Shown: positions 1-9,451, numbered from the stretch's first letter. The stretch: DNA of 64,000 nt from JAFAXD01 sp051985675 (GCA_051985675.1 JBPYFJ010000038.1:1-64000), one strand, 5' to 3'. Notes: a model not told the origin generated them from the letters alone. Numbers and translations are program-made.

Positions 1-630
1 TTCCCCGATGACGGACCGCACCTGATCTATCTGCCTGAGCGCTCCTTTGTGCTCGAGCAGTTCCTCGCCGACGTGAAGATCACCTACGAGCGCGTCGGCC
101 GCTGCGTGATCGCGGTGTCTGAGGGCATCCGCGATGCGTCCGGCGCGCCGATTGCGACCCAACTTGGGAAAAACATCGAGCGCGACCAACACCAAAACAT
201 TCAGCTCTCCGGTACCGGGGCGCTGGCCGATCTCCTTTGCGAGGAGATCAAGTCCAATCTGAAAATCAAGCGTGTCCGTGGCGATACGTTCGGCTACCTG
301 CAACGGTCCTTCCTGGGCTGCGTGTCCGATGTCGACCAACGCGAAGCGCGTGAAGTCGGCCAGAAGGCTGTGCAGTATGCGATGCGAGGTGCGCAGGACG
401 GCTCGGTGACCATCTGCCGAACCGCTTCCTACGCGGCTGACTATAAGCTCACGGCGCTAACTGAAGTGGCAGGCAAGACGCGAACGATGCCTGACGAATT
501 CATCAGCGCCAATGGTACCGATGTTACCGATGCGTTCCGGCTTTACCTACGTCCTCTATTGGGCTCGGGTATGCCGGAGGCTCAACGGTTGCTTCTGAAT
601 CCGCTGCAGAAGATTCTCAAAAGGTCGTGA
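1..630 (+). CDS. pfp: 6-phosphofructokinase, probably PPi-dependent (3' part only)
   Basis: The frame is open from the first base, so this is the last 209 residues of a longer protein cut by the window edge. It would phosphorylate fructose 6-phosphate, or run in reverse if PPi-dependent, in glycolysis/gluconeogenesis. The segment SGTGALADLL, followed by VRGDTFGYLQRS and the SDVDQREAREVG helix, is typical of the C-terminal domain of phosphofructokinases related to the rhizobial pyrophosphate-dependent enzymes. The donor-specificity residues lie upstream of the window, so PPi versus ATP use cannot be read here. The gene ends convergently against the dienelactone hydrolase gene with about 175 bases between them. 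glpX, the opposing phosphatase step, lies about 1 kb away. Confidence 0.82.
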   Translation, partial: FPDDGPHLIYLPERSFVLEQFLADVKITYERVGRCVIAVSEGIRDASGAPIATQLGKNIERDQHQNIQLSGTGALADLLCEEIKSNLKIKRVRGDTFGYLQRSFLGCVSDVDQREAREVGQKAVQYAMRGAQDGSVTICRTASYAADYKLTALTEVAGKTRTMPDEFISANGTDVTDAFRLYLRPLLGSGMPEAQRLLLNPLQKILKRS

Positions 631-805
631 TGGTTTTCTTAGTTAAATTATTTTGATCCAGGCCCTCACCGTTCGAAGATTTTGGATTGCCTTACGCGTG
701 AAGTCACCGCCCGGTAATTCCCGTTCCGCCAGCGTTCCCCGCTTGCCGGCAGTGGACCCGCGCGGATGCCCGCTCGCTCATGGCTGATGACGTGTTTGGG
801 CTCGC

Positions 806-1519
806 TCAGCGGAAGCACTCGTGGAAGAAGTCCTGCATGGCCTTCCACGAGCGTTGGTCCGCCTTCTTGTTGTAGGACGCGGGCCCCGGGTTGTTCTCCG
901 GCAGGTTCCAGTTGGTGAAACTGTGTACCGTGTTGCCGTAGGCGACGAACTCCCAGTCCACCTTGCCGTCGCGCATCTCCTTTTCGAAGGCCAGCACTTC
1001 GGCATCCGGCACCACCGGGTCGTCGGCGCCGTGCAGCACCAGGATGCTGGCTTTGATGTTCTTGGCGTCGGCCGGATTGGGCGTATTGAGCGCGCCGTGA
1101 AAGCTCACTACGCCGCGCAGATCAGCGCCGTCGCGCGCGAGTTCGAGCACGGTCGTGCCGCCGAAGCAGTAGCCAATCGCGGCGACTTTGTTGGTGTCGG
1201 CATTGGCCAGCTGCAGCATGCGGTCGAGCGCAGCGCGGGCGCGCTTGCGCAGCAGCGGCCGGTCCTTCTGGTATTTGGCGGCTTCCGCCGCGCACGCATC
1301 CATGGTGGTTGGCCGAATGCCCTTGCCGTAGACGTCGGCGACGAACGCGGTGTAGCCGAGTTCGGCCAGCATCTGGGCGCGCTTCTTGGTGTAGTCGGAC
1401 ACCCCGTTCCATTCCGGCACCACCAGAACCGCGGGTCGCTTGCCGCCCTTGTCCTCATAGGCCGCAAAGCCCTCACAGGTCGTGGCACCTTCTTGATATT
1501 CGATCGTTTCGGTTCGCAT
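806..1519 (-). CDS. Dienelactone hydrolase family protein
   Basis: A 237-residue alpha/beta hydrolase of the dienelactone hydrolase family, soluble, with no signal peptide. Family members open cyclic enol-lactones in chloroaromatic degradation, but most chromosomal copies have unknown substrates. The nucleophile elbow GYCFGG places Cys118 as nucleophile, with Asp166/167 (HGADDP) and His199 (NTVHSF) completing a Cys-Asp-His triad. I start at the ATG at 1519 because an AGGGGAGA-type ribosome site lies about 8 bases upstream. A start 8 codons earlier is possible. It is the last gene of the leftward alaC-hom-glpX group, 48 bases after glpX, so co-transcription is likely; no catabolic lactone pathway is seen nearby. 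Confidence 0.85.
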   Translation of the reverse strand: MRTETIEYQEGATTCEGFAAYEDKGGKRPAVLVVPEWNGVSDYTKKRAQMLAELGYTAFVADVYGKGIRPTTMDACAAEAAKYQKDRPLLRKRARAALDRMLQLANADTNKVAAIGYCFGGTTVLELARDGADLRGVVSFHGALNTPNPADAKNIKASILVLHGADDPVVPDAEVLAFEKEMRDGKVDWEFVAYGNTVHSFTNWNLPENNPGPASYNKKADQRSWKAMQDFFHECFR

Positions 1520-1567
1520 GGTCCTGTCTCCCCTGCCTGACAAAATGGTCCTTTCGCGCGATCTCGA

Positions 1568-2563
1568 TCAATCGGGTTGAAACTTGGCCAGGTGACGATG
1601 CTCGGCGCGGATCCAGCGCACGGTCCCGGTTGCGGAGCGCATCACAACGGTCTCGGTCTCGATGATCTTGCCCTTGAAGCGGACGCCGGTGAGCAGCGAT
1701 CCAGAGGTCACTCCGGTCGCTGCAAACAGGCAATCGCCGCGCACCATGTCTTCCTTGGAGTACTTCTTGCGCGGGTCGCGGATCCCCATCTTCTTGGCGC
1801 GCTCGCGTTTTTCCTCGGTGTCGAGCACCAGGCGGCCCTGCATCTGGCCGCCGATACAGCGCAGCGCCGCCGCAGCCAGCACGCCCTCGGGCGCGCCGCC
1901 GATCCCGAGGTAGATGTCGATGCCGGTCGTCTCCGGGGTGCTGGTGTGGATGACACCCGCCACGTCGCCGTCGGTGATCAGGCTAACCGATGCGCCGCTC
2001 TTGCGCACGGCGCTGATCAGATCGGCATGGCGCGGGCGATCGAGGATGAGCGCCGTGATGCGCTCGGCGCCGACCCCCTTTTCCTTGGCGAGAGCATGGA
2101 TGTTGTCCTCGGGCGAGGCATCGAGATCGACGACGCCGGTGCGATAGCCCGGGCCGATCGCGATCTTATCCATGAAGACGTCGGGTGCGTTGAGCAGCGT
2201 GCTGCCTTCTGCCACCGCCATGGTGGCGATCGCGCCCGGCATGTCCTTGGCACACAAGGTTGCACCTTCCAGCGGATCGACCGCGATGTCCACTTTGGGA
2301 CCAGTCCGCTGGCCTACGTTTTCGCCGATGAACAGCATCGGGGCCTCGTCGCGTTCGCCCTCGCCGATCACCACGGTGCCATCGATCGGGAGCTTGTTGA
2401 GTTCGCGCCGCATGGCGTCGACCGCGGCCTGGTCCGCCGCCTTTTCGTTGCCGCGGCCGCGCAGCGCCGCCGCCGAGACCGCTGCCCGTTCGGTGACGCG
2501 TACCAACTCAAGGGTCAGGAGGCGTTCCAGTGCATGGCTCGGCTCTATGGTAATCGTACTCAT
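1568..2563 (-). CDS. glpX: Fructose-1,6-bisphosphatase, class II
   Basis: A 331-residue GlpX-type fructose-1,6-bisphosphatase, a cytosolic metal-dependent enzyme that makes fructose 6-phosphate in gluconeogenesis and, in autotrophs, in the Calvin cycle. The family's signatures are readable: GEGERDEAPML near residue 67, the metal/phosphate motif VDPLEGATLCA near 95, and the C-terminal stretch ending in HRHLAKF. Length is normal for the family. The ATG at 2563 is preceded by AGAGGAG at good spacing. It follows hom by 139 bases and precedes the dienelactone hydrolase by 48. The order aminotransferase-hom-glpX is a recurring rhizobial arrangement, so this is probably one operon, perhaps with an extra promoter in the 139-base gap. 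Confidence 0.95.
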   Translation of the reverse strand: MSTITIEPSHALERLLTLELVRVTERAAVSAAALRGRGNEKAADQAAVDAMRRELNKLPIDGTVVIGEGERDEAPMLFIGENVGQRTGPKVDIAVDPLEGATLCAKDMPGAIATMAVAEGSTLLNAPDVFMDKIAIGPGYRTGVVDLDASPEDNIHALAKEKGVGAERITALILDRPRHADLISAVRKSGASVSLITDGDVAGVIHTSTPETTGIDIYLGIGGAPEGVLAAAALRCIGGQMQGRLVLDTEEKRERAKKMGIRDPRKKYSKEDMVRGDCLFAATGVTSGSLLTGVRFKGKIIETETVVMRSATGTVRWIRAEHRHLAKFQPD

Positions 2564-2702
2564 GCAACTCCTCTCGCCTGCCCTGCTGGATCACGCCTCC
2601 GGCGCAAACCGTCAACTCACAATCGTCCGAGCATGATCCCTTCGGGACACCGGTGTCGACCCCCGTACTTGAGGGCGGGGCGGACCGTGCGGGACCAAGC
2701 CT

Positions 2703-4028
2703 CTAGCCTTTCTCAATCCGAATAACCTGTGGCTGGCCGGCGATGACTCTGGTCTTGCGGATCGTCTGCAAGGCGCGCCGCACCGCGTCTTCGGTCGTCG
2801 CGTAGGTAATCAGGATGACCGGCACGGGCGCCGCGGGACTCTTGGGATCGTCACCGCCATGGGGCTGTGGTCCCGGATGCTTTTGCACGATCGACTCGAG
2901 CGAAATCTTCTCGCTTGCCAGCGCCTTCGCGATGGTGGCGAAGGTGCCGGGACGATCGAGTGCCATTAGACGGATGTAATAGCCGCCTTCGTGGCGCTGC
3001 ATCGGCGCCTTCTTGCTGACGGCGAGCTCGCGCGCCGGCCGTCCGAAGATCGGCGCGCGTACCGCGCGCGCGATATCCCCGATATCGGCGACGACCGCGG
3101 ACGCAGTGGCGCTGCCGCCGGCACCCGGCCCGACCAGTGTAATCGGTGCAATTCCGTCGGCATCGATAGAGAGCGCATTGGTCACGCCCATGACCTGGGC
3201 GATCTCGCTATCCTTCGGCACCATGGTCGGGTGCACGCGTTGTTCGATGCCCTTGTCGGTGCGCACCGCCACACCAAGCAGCTTGACCCGGTAGCCAAGC
3301 TCGTCGGCCGCCTTCAGGTCTTCCGGCGTCAGCGAGGAAATACCTTCCACATAGATCGCTGCCGGATTGACCTTGATGCCGAATGCCAGCGACGCGGCAA
3401 TCGCAAGCTTCTGCGCCGTGTCGTGGCCTTCAATGTCAAACGTCGGATCAGCCTCCGCGTAACCCAGCCGCTGCGCGTCCTTGAGGCACTCGGCGAACGA
3501 GAGCTTCTCCCGCTCCATCCGGGTCAGGATGTAATTGCAGGTTCCGTTGAGGATCCCGTAGATGCGGGCGTATGAGTTTCCGGCGAGCCCCTCGCGCAGC
3601 GTCTTCACGATCGGTATGGCGCCACCAACCGCCGCCTCGAAATTGAGCGCCACGCCGTTTTTCTCCGCCAGTTCGGCGAGGTGCACGCCGTGGCGTGCCA
3701 GCAGCGCCTTGTTGGCGGTGACAACCGATTTGCCGGCCGCGAGCGCGGCCTGGACCGCGCTCTTCGCCGGGTCGCCCTCGCCGCCCATCAACTCGACGAA
3801 GACGTCGATCTCCGGATCGACCGCCAGGCGCTGCGGATCGGCGACCCAGCGGATCTTGCGCAGATCGACGTTGCGCTTCTTGCCCTTGGAACGCGCCGTC
3901 ACCGCGACGACCGTGATGCGCCGGTCGGTGCGCGCAATGAGCGCCGACTGCTCCTCCGCGATCAGACGGACGACGGCGGCGCCGACGGTGCCAAGCCCGG
4001 CAATACCCAATTTGAGGGGCGCGACCAT
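2703..4028 (-). CDS. hom: Homoserine dehydrogenase
   Basis: A 441-residue homoserine dehydrogenase. It reduces aspartate semialdehyde to homoserine, the branch point to threonine, methionine and isoleucine. It shows the NAD(P)-binding GLGTVGAAV motif at residues 11-19, the central catalytic region with NGTCNYILT and YAEADPTFDIEG, and a C-terminal ACT domain from about residue 345 (YYIRLMALDRPGTFATIAKA) that normally senses threonine. It is a monofunctional enzyme with no aspartokinase part. It lies 69 bases downstream of the alaC-like aminotransferase gene and upstream of glpX. No clear ribosome site precedes the ATG, so translation may depend on readthrough from upstream. Confidence 0.96.
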   Translation of the reverse strand: MVAPLKLGIAGLGTVGAAVVRLIAEEQSALIARTDRRITVVAVTARSKGKKRNVDLRKIRWVADPQRLAVDPEIDVFVELMGGEGDPAKSAVQAALAAGKSVVTANKALLARHGVHLAELAEKNGVALNFEAAVGGAIPIVKTLREGLAGNSYARIYGILNGTCNYILTRMEREKLSFAECLKDAQRLGYAEADPTFDIEGHDTAQKLAIAASLAFGIKVNPAAIYVEGISSLTPEDLKAADELGYRVKLLGVAVRTDKGIEQRVHPTMVPKDSEIAQVMGVTNALSIDADGIAPITLVGPGAGGSATASAVVADIGDIARAVRAPIFGRPARELAVSKKAPMQRHEGGYYIRLMALDRPGTFATIAKALASEKISLESIVQKHPGPQPHGGDDPKSPAAPVPVILITYATTEDAVRRALQTIRKTRVIAGQPQVIRIEKG

Positions 4029-4047
4029 GAAGCGTCCGCGGTTAGGA

Positions 4048-4061
4048 CATGTCCCGGAAAA
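4048..4061. repeat. Fragment of an intergenic repeat element
   Basis: Fourteen bases (CATGTCCCGGAAAA) match the inner end of the 110-base repeat at 19225-19334, read on the other strand. The fragment overlaps the palindrome GGACATGTCC at 4045-4054 in the alaC-hom gap. It looks like a degenerate remnant of the same family. Confidence 0.4.
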
Positions 4062-4097
4062 AGCCTGTCCTGCCGATGTTGCAGCGTGAAACGCCGG

Positions 4098-5315
4098 TCA
4101 ACGGCGTTTCGCGAGGGGGACGACGTTGTGCAACTTTTCCGGCCCGGTTTCAAGAAACCGGCGCAGGTTGCGGGCCGCCTGGCGGATGCGCTGCTCGTTT
4201 TCCACCAGCGCGATCCGCACATAGCCCTCGCCCTGTTCGCCGAACGCGATGCCGGGCGAGACGGCGAGTTCCGCCTTCTCGACCAGCAGGGTCGAAAACT
4301 CGACGCTGCCGATGGTTTGGAACGGCTCCGGCAGCGGCGCCCAGGCAAACATCGAGGCGCGCGGCGGCGGAATGTCCCAGCCGGCGCGGCCGAAGCTTTC
4401 CACCAGCACATCGCGTCGCCGCTTGTATGTCTCGCGCATCTCGCGGATGCAGTCCTCGGGACCGTTGAGCGCCGCGGTCGCCGCCACTTGCACCGGCGTG
4501 AACGCACCGTAGTCGAGATAGGATTTCACCCGCGCCAGCGCGGCGATGATGCGCTCGTTGCCGACCGCAAATCCCATCCGCCAACCGGGCATGGAAAAGG
4601 TTTTCGACATCGACGTGAACTCGACCGTCACGTCCATGGCGCCCGGCACCTGCAGCACCGAAGGCGGCGGCTTGCCGTCGAAATAGACCTCCGCATATGC
4701 GAGATCGGACAGCACGATCAATTCGTGCTTCTTCGCAAACGCGATGAGGTCTTTGTAGAAATCGAGTTCCGCGACATATGCGGTCGGATTCGACGGGTAG
4801 CACACCACGACGGCGAGTGGCTTGGGGATCGAATGGATCACGGCGCGCTCGAGCGCCACGAAAAATTCCGGCGTCGGATCCGATGGAACCGACCTGATCA
4901 CCCCGCCGGCCATCAGAAAACCGAACGCGTGGATCGGATAGCTTGGGTTCGGCACCAGGACGACGTCGCCCGGCGCGGTGATCGCTTGCGCAACGTTGGC
5001 AAAGCCTTCTTTCGAGCCGAGCGTCGCGACCACCTCGGTCTGCGGGTTGAGCTTCACGCCAAAACGGCGCGCGTAGTAGGCCGCCTGAGCCCGGCGCAAT
5101 CCCGGAATTCCCTTGGACGCGGAATAGCGGTCGGTGCGAGGCCGCCCGACGGTCTCCTTGAGCTTTTCGATGACGTGCGCGGGCGCCGGGAGGTCGGGAT
5201 TGCCCATGCCCAGGTCGATGATGTCGGCGCCCTGATTGCGGGCGACCGCCTTCGCCCGATTCACCGTCTCGAACACGTACGGCGGCAAGCGGCGAATTCG
5301 ATAAAAATCATCCAT
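4098..5315 (-). CDS. alaC: AlaC-like class I/II aminotransferase
   Basis: A 405-residue PLP-dependent fold-type I aminotransferase that aligns by eye along most of its length with E. coli AlaC, the glutamate-pyruvate aminotransferase. Shared landmarks are RLPPYVF near the N-terminus, DLGMGNPD, the TLGSKEGFANV segment, VLVPNPSYPIH, the tyrosine of DLAYAEVYFDG and the PLP lysine in SMSKTFSMPGWRMGF. Related proteins are often labelled LL-diaminopimelate aminotransferase, so substrate identity is not settled by sequence. The ATG at 5315 has AGGAG seven bases upstream. It is the first gene of the leftward group with hom and glpX, which suggests a role in aspartate-family or alanine metabolism. Confidence 0.85.
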   Translation of the reverse strand: MDDFYRIRRLPPYVFETVNRAKAVARNQGADIIDLGMGNPDLPAPAHVIEKLKETVGRPRTDRYSASKGIPGLRRAQAAYYARRFGVKLNPQTEVVATLGSKEGFANVAQAITAPGDVVLVPNPSYPIHAFGFLMAGGVIRSVPSDPTPEFFVALERAVIHSIPKPLAVVVCYPSNPTAYVAELDFYKDLIAFAKKHELIVLSDLAYAEVYFDGKPPPSVLQVPGAMDVTVEFTSMSKTFSMPGWRMGFAVGNERIIAALARVKSYLDYGAFTPVQVAATAALNGPEDCIREMRETYKRRRDVLVESFGRAGWDIPPPRASMFAWAPLPEPFQTIGSVEFSTLLVEKAELAVSPGIAFGEQGEGYVRIALVENEQRIRQAARNLRRFLETGPEKLHNVVPLAKRR

Positions 5316-5529
5316 CGACGACTCCTGGACGCCAGCTTTGCTGACGCTCGGTCAGGGTATTTTCGGAACGGCCGGCGCGGCACGCCCCCTTCACGAACCT
5401 TCTGAGACCCGGGGTTTTACAGCGCGCGATCGGACGCGCCAACCGGGATGACGCAATACGGTAAGCAATCTCTCCGCCACGCGCGGGCCACGGCGTCCTC
5501 AAACAACACTCTTGACGTGTCCTCCGCGG

Positions 5530-5955
5530 TTACTGGCCGGACCCGTCGGCCGGAGCCTGCTCCGCCGGAGCGGGCTTAGCCGGCGCCTGCTGGGCCGCGG
5601 TCTGCTGCTTCTTCTGGGCCTGCGGCTGCGCCGCCGGCTTCTTGGGCGGCGGCCGGTTGCGGTCGCGCGCCGCCACCAACTCGGCTTCGGCTTGCCGCTG
5701 CTGTTCCTCGGTCAGGACCGGGACCGGGCGCGCCGGCGGCATGTCATGGACTGCCGGAAATGCCGGCGGGGCGGCTGGTGCGCTCGGCGTATTGGCCGCC
5801 TCACCACCCATTTGAGTTGGGAGATTGGCATACTGGGAGGACGTACAGGCTGGAAGCAGTGCCGCAATAATCACGACTGCGGCGACACGCAGGTGACTTG
5901 CATCACCGTTACACAACCAAAGCCACGAACGCGGCTTGATCCGCCGCCAGATCCC
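5530..5955 (-). CDS. Small proline/glutamine-rich lipoprotein
   Basis: A 141-residue protein of unknown function. A hydrophobic stretch (VAAVVIIAALLPAC) ends in a lipobox-like LLPAC with the lipidated cysteine at about residue 37, followed by TSSQ. The mature part is a low-complexity chain rich in Pro, Ala, Gln and Lys, including PPPKKPAAQPQAQKKQQ, which suggests a flexible envelope tether rather than an enzyme. The frame stays open much further upstream but would then run antisense through phaC; the ATG at 5955 avoids that and leaves 69 bases to the divergent phaC start. The N-terminal region before the hydrophobic core is long for a lipoprotein signal, so a non-ATG start closer to the core is possible. 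Confidence 0.6.
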   Translation of the reverse strand, partial: GIWRRIKPRSWLWLCNGDASHLRVAAVVIIAALLPACTSSQYANLPTQMGGEAANTPSAPAAPPAFPAVHDMPPARPVPVLTEEQQRQAEAELVAARDRNRPPPKKPAAQPQAQKKQQTAAQQAPAKPAPAEQAPADGSGQ

Positions 5956-6024
5956 CATATGTCCCCACGAGTTGGTGGCCCTTGGACCGGCTATCCGGGT
6001 AATATGTCCAAAGCAAGGTGTGCC

Positions 6025-7914
6025 ATGGACCCCTCCACCAGCCCAGAGTTGCAAAACCGAGGCGTCCAGCCGCCCGAACCCAAGCCAACCCCCCAACCGG
6101 TTACCCTGGCTCCCGGCCCCGAGCTGTCGGCGCCGGCCAGCCTCGATATCGAGCGTTTCTCCAAGAACATTGCCCGCATGGTCGAGGAAGGCGGCAAGGC
6201 GCTCGCCGCCTATCTCAAGCCGCGCGAAGAGGGCCGCATCAAGGACGAGCGCGCCGAGGAGATCACCGACATGGTGAAGACCCTCGGTCATGTGATGGAA
6301 TATTGGCTGTCCGATCCGCAGCGGACCTTCGACCTGCAGTCGCGGCTGGCGCGTTCGTATCTCGACTTATGGGCCTCGACCGTCAAGCGCTTGGCCGGCG
6401 AGGCCACGCCGCCGGTGGTGAAGCCCGATCCGCGCGACAAGCGCTTCGCCGATCCGGAATGGTCGTCCAATCAGTTCTTCGATTTCCTCAAGCAGGCGTA
6501 CCTTCTGTCCACCGACTGGGCCAACAAGCTGGTGGCCGACGCCGGCGGGCTCGACCCGCGCGAGCGGCATAAGGCCGAGTTCTACGTGCGCCAGATTGCC
6601 AATGCGATTGCGCCGTCGAACTTCGTGCTCACCAACCCGGAGCTGCTGCGCGAGACCCTGACCTCGAACGCCGAGAACCTGGTGCGCGGCATGCACATGT
6701 TGGCGCAGGACATCGAGGCCGGCGGCGGCGATCTTCGGATCCGGCAATCCGACTCCTCGCGCTTTGAGGTCGGCCGCAATCTCGCGCTCACGCCCGGCAA
6801 GGTCGTCTACCAGAACGAGCTCATGCAGCTCATCCAGTACACGCCGACCACCGAGCGGGTTCTCAAGACACCGTTGCTGATCGTCCCGCCCTGGATCAAC
6901 AAGTTCTATATCCTCGACCTGACGCCCGATAAATCGTTCATCAAATGGTGCGTCGACCAGGGCTTGACCGTGTTCTGCATGTCCTGGGTCAACCCCGATG
7001 CGCATCTCGCGGAGCGCGGCTTTTCCGACTACATGCAGCAGGGCCCGTTGAAGGCGCTGGACGTGGTCGAGGAGATTACCGGGGAACGCACCCCGCATAC
7101 GATCGGGTATTGCGTCGGCGGCACGCTGCTCGCGATCACCGTCGCCCATCTGGCCGCCAACCACCGCGAGCGCGTCAAGTCGATGACCTTGTTCACCGCA
7201 CAGGTCGACTTCACCTACGCGGGCGACCTCAAGGTGTTCGCCGCCGACGAGGCGCAGATCGCGATGGTCGAACGCCAGATGGCGGAACGCGGCTACCTCG
7301 AAGGCAAGAAAATGGCGAACGCATTCAACCTGCTGCGTTCGAACGACCTGATCTGGCCGTATGTGATCAACAACTACCTCAAGGGCCGGGAGCCGATGCC
7401 GTTCGACCTCCTGTACTGGAACTCGGACGCAACCCGCATGCCGAAGGCCAATCATTCGTTCTATCTGCGCGAATGCTATCTCGAGAACGATCTGGCCAAG
7501 GGCGCGATGAAACTCGCCGGCGAGACGATCGATCTCAAGAAGGTGAACGTTCCGATCTACAATCTGGCCACGCGCGAGGATCACATTGCGCCGGCCCGCT
7601 CGGTCTATTTCGGCTCATCGTTCTTCAGCGGGCCGGTGCGGTTCGTACTGGCCGGGTCCGGGCACATCGCGGGCGTGGTCAACGCGCCCTACAAGGAGAA
7701 ATACCAGCACTGGACCGGCGATCCCCCGCACGGCGACGACCTCGAAGGCTGGCTCAATCGCGCCCAGGAGCACCTGGGTTCGTGGTGGCCGGACTGGCTC
7801 GCCTGGCTCAAGGCGCTCGACGCGGAGGAAACTGAGGCGCGCGCCCCCGGCAACGACAAATACCCGCCGATTGAAGACGCGCCGGGGAGCTATGTGAAAG
7901 TGCGGGGTGATTAA
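6025..7914 (+). CDS. phaC: Poly(3-hydroxyalkanoate) synthase, class I
   Basis: A 629-residue PhaC that polymerises 3-hydroxybutyryl-CoA into PHB on granules. It has an N-terminal PhaC domain (about residues 100-270) and an alpha/beta-hydrolase core with the lipase-like box GYCVGG (nucleophile Cys363), Asp519 (REDHIAP) and His547 (GSGHIAG). The C-terminal half holds the usual synthase blocks such as NSDATRMP. Length fits class I; no phaE or phaR partner is adjacent and no phaA/phaB lies in the window. The start at 6025 has AAGG six bases upstream; an ATG at 6004 is the alternative. Its promoter must lie in the short gap shared with the divergent lipoprotein gene. Confidence 0.95.
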   Translation: MDPSTSPELQNRGVQPPEPKPTPQPVTLAPGPELSAPASLDIERFSKNIARMVEEGGKALAAYLKPREEGRIKDERAEEITDMVKTLGHVMEYWLSDPQRTFDLQSRLARSYLDLWASTVKRLAGEATPPVVKPDPRDKRFADPEWSSNQFFDFLKQAYLLSTDWANKLVADAGGLDPRERHKAEFYVRQIANAIAPSNFVLTNPELLRETLTSNAENLVRGMHMLAQDIEAGGGDLRIRQSDSSRFEVGRNLALTPGKVVYQNELMQLIQYTPTTERVLKTPLLIVPPWINKFYILDLTPDKSFIKWCVDQGLTVFCMSWVNPDAHLAERGFSDYMQQGPLKALDVVEEITGERTPHTIGYCVGGTLLAITVAHLAANHRERVKSMTLFTAQVDFTYAGDLKVFAADEAQIAMVERQMAERGYLEGKKMANAFNLLRSNDLIWPYVINNYLKGREPMPFDLLYWNSDATRMPKANHSFYLRECYLENDLAKGAMKLAGETIDLKKVNVPIYNLATREDHIAPARSVYFGSSFFSGPVRFVLAGSGHIAGVVNAPYKEKYQHWTGDPPHGDDLEGWLNRAQEHLGSWWPDWLAWLKALDAEETEARAPGNDKYPPIEDAPGSYVKVRGD

Positions 7915-7981
7915 GTTCGCGTGCTGACCGGGCGTTGCGAGCGTGGCATAGTCCGCACGGCTGCTTGCCGGGAGGATTAGC

Positions 7982-8380
7982 ATGTCGCGAGAACTGTTCT
8001 GGCTCACATGGACGGTGGTGCTCACCGGGCTCTTCTGGATCCCCTACATCCTCGATCGCATGAAGGTCCGCGGCCTCTGGGCCACGCTGGACAACCCCAA
8101 GCCGGGTGATACGCCGCAGTCGCCGTGGGCGATGCGGCTCTATTTCGCCCACACCAATACGGTGGAAAATCTCGCGGTGTTTGCGCCGCTGGTGCTGATC
8201 CTCGACTCGCTCAACATCTCGACCCAGGTGACGGTGATCGCGTGCGACGTGTTCTTCTGGTCGCGGCTCGCCTACGCCATCGTCTACACACTCGGTGTCC
8301 CGGTGCTGCGCACCTTGGCGTTTACGGTCGGCTTCATCTGCCAGGTCGTGCTGGTGCTGGCGATCTTCCGGATCGTGTAA
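7982..8380 (+). CDS. MAPEG family membrane protein
   Basis: A 132-residue integral membrane protein with four predicted hydrophobic helices, at about residues 5-25, 60-80, 85-105 and 110-130. It matches the bacterial MAPEG group, relatives of microsomal glutathione transferase, through the RMKVRG...NPKPGD loop and the conserved segment RLYFAHTNTVENLAVFAPLV. Biochemical function of bacterial members is generally unknown. GGGAGG sits seven bases before the ATG, giving a strong start. It follows phaC by 67 bases in the same direction and may share its transcript; it converges on argC with a 15-base gap. Confidence 0.85.
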   Translation: MSRELFWLTWTVVLTGLFWIPYILDRMKVRGLWATLDNPKPGDTPQSPWAMRLYFAHTNTVENLAVFAPLVLILDSLNISTQVTVIACDVFFWSRLAYAIVYTLGVPVLRTLAFTVGFICQVVLVLAIFRIV

Positions 8381-8395
8381 GCGACTAAGGTCTCG

Positions 8396-9451
8396 TTAAG
8401 GAAACAGCGCCACCTGCTCCAGGCCCGTCGTTTCCGGGAAGCCGAGCATCAGATTCATGTTCTGCACGGCCTGACCGGACGCGCCCTTGACCAGGTTGTC
8501 GAGCGCCGAGCCGATGATCACACGACCCGCAATGCGGTCCGGCGCGACCCCGATGAACGTCATGTTGGAGCCGCGGATATGCCGCGTCGCCGGCATTTCC
8601 CCCAGCGGCAGGACATGGACGAACGGCTCGTTCATGTAAGACTTTAAAAGTAATGCATGAAGATCGTGGGCCGCCTGCCCGTCCCGGCCGCGCACATAGA
8701 TCGTCGACAGAATCCCGCGGTTCATCGGTACCAGATGCGGCGTGAAGCTGACCGCGACCTCGCGTCCAGCAGCCTTGGAGAATTCCTGGTCCAGCTCGGC
8801 CATGTGGCGATGGTGGCCGACCCCGTAGGCGTTGAACCCTTCGGACACTTCCGAGAACAGCATGGCCTCCTTGGCGGAGCGCCCGGCGCCGGTCATTCCC
8901 GACTTCGCGTCGACCACGATTTCGTCGGGGTCGATCGCCCGCGCCCGCAGCAACGGGATCAGCGGCAGCTGCGCGCAGGTCGTGTAGCAGCCCGGGTTGG
9001 CGACAAGCCGGGCCTTGGCGATCTCGTTGCGGTAGACCTCGACCAGCCCGTAGACGGCTTCTTTCTGCAACTCCGGCGCCGCGTGCTCGTGGCCGTACCA
9101 ATGCGCGTAGGCGTCCGGCGTCAGGCGAAAATCCGCCGAGAGGTCAACCACCTTGGTGGCGGGCACCCGCCCGAGCAAATCCTTGATGACCTTCTGCGTC
9201 GTCGCGTGCGGAAGCGCGCAGAACACGAGATCGAACGCCTCGCGTGCCCAGTCGATCGCCTCGAGCGGGCTCAGCTTGGGCAACGCGAACGGCGAGAACT
9301 GCGGAAACACGTCGCGCATCTCCTGGCCGGCGCGCCGGTCCGCCGTCAGCGCCGCAATCGTCACACGCGGATGCCGCAGGAGGAGCCGAACGCATTCGGA
9401 CCCGGTGTAGCCGGAGGCGCCGAGGACGCCGATTTTCGCTTGGTCAGCCAT
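8396..9451 (-). CDS. argC: N-acetyl-gamma-glutamyl-phosphate reductase
   Basis: A 351-residue ArgC of the long (type 1) form. It reduces N-acetylglutamyl phosphate to the semialdehyde in arginine synthesis. The NAD(P)-binding GASGYTGSE motif is at residues 11-19 and the catalytic cysteine is Cys155 in ANPGCYTTC. HRHMAELDQE and the C-terminal DNLVKGASGQAVQN complete the family pattern. I chose the ATG at 9451; a TTG seven codons earlier is open but has no better ribosome site. No other arg gene is adjacent, which is common for this gene in alphaproteobacteria. Confidence 0.95.
   Translation of the reverse strand: MADQAKIGVLGASGYTGSECVRLLLRHPRVTIAALTADRRAGQEMRDVFPQFSPFALPKLSPLEAIDWAREAFDLVFCALPHATTQKVIKDLLGRVPATKVVDLSADFRLTPDAYAHWYGHEHAAPELQKEAVYGLVEVYRNEIAKARLVANPGCYTTCAQLPLIPLLRARAIDPDEIVVDAKSGMTGAGRSAKEAMLFSEVSEGFNAYGVGHHRHMAELDQEFSKAAGREVAVSFTPHLVPMNRGILSTIYVRGRDGQAAHDLHALLLKSYMNEPFVHVLPLGEMPATRHIRGSNMTFIGVAPDRIAGRVIIGSALDNLVKGASGQAVQNMNLMLGFPETTGLEQVALFP

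Noticed and set aside
2630..2700. Possible further copy of the GGAAAACCGG repeat between hom and glpX
   Set aside because: Only loose resemblance (GAGCATGATCC...ACCGGTGTC) without the hairpin; too weak to annotate.
5956..6291. Upstream extension of the proline-rich lipoprotein frame
   Set aside because: It would run through the 5' part of phaC on the other strand and bury the lipoprotein signal in the middle of the protein.
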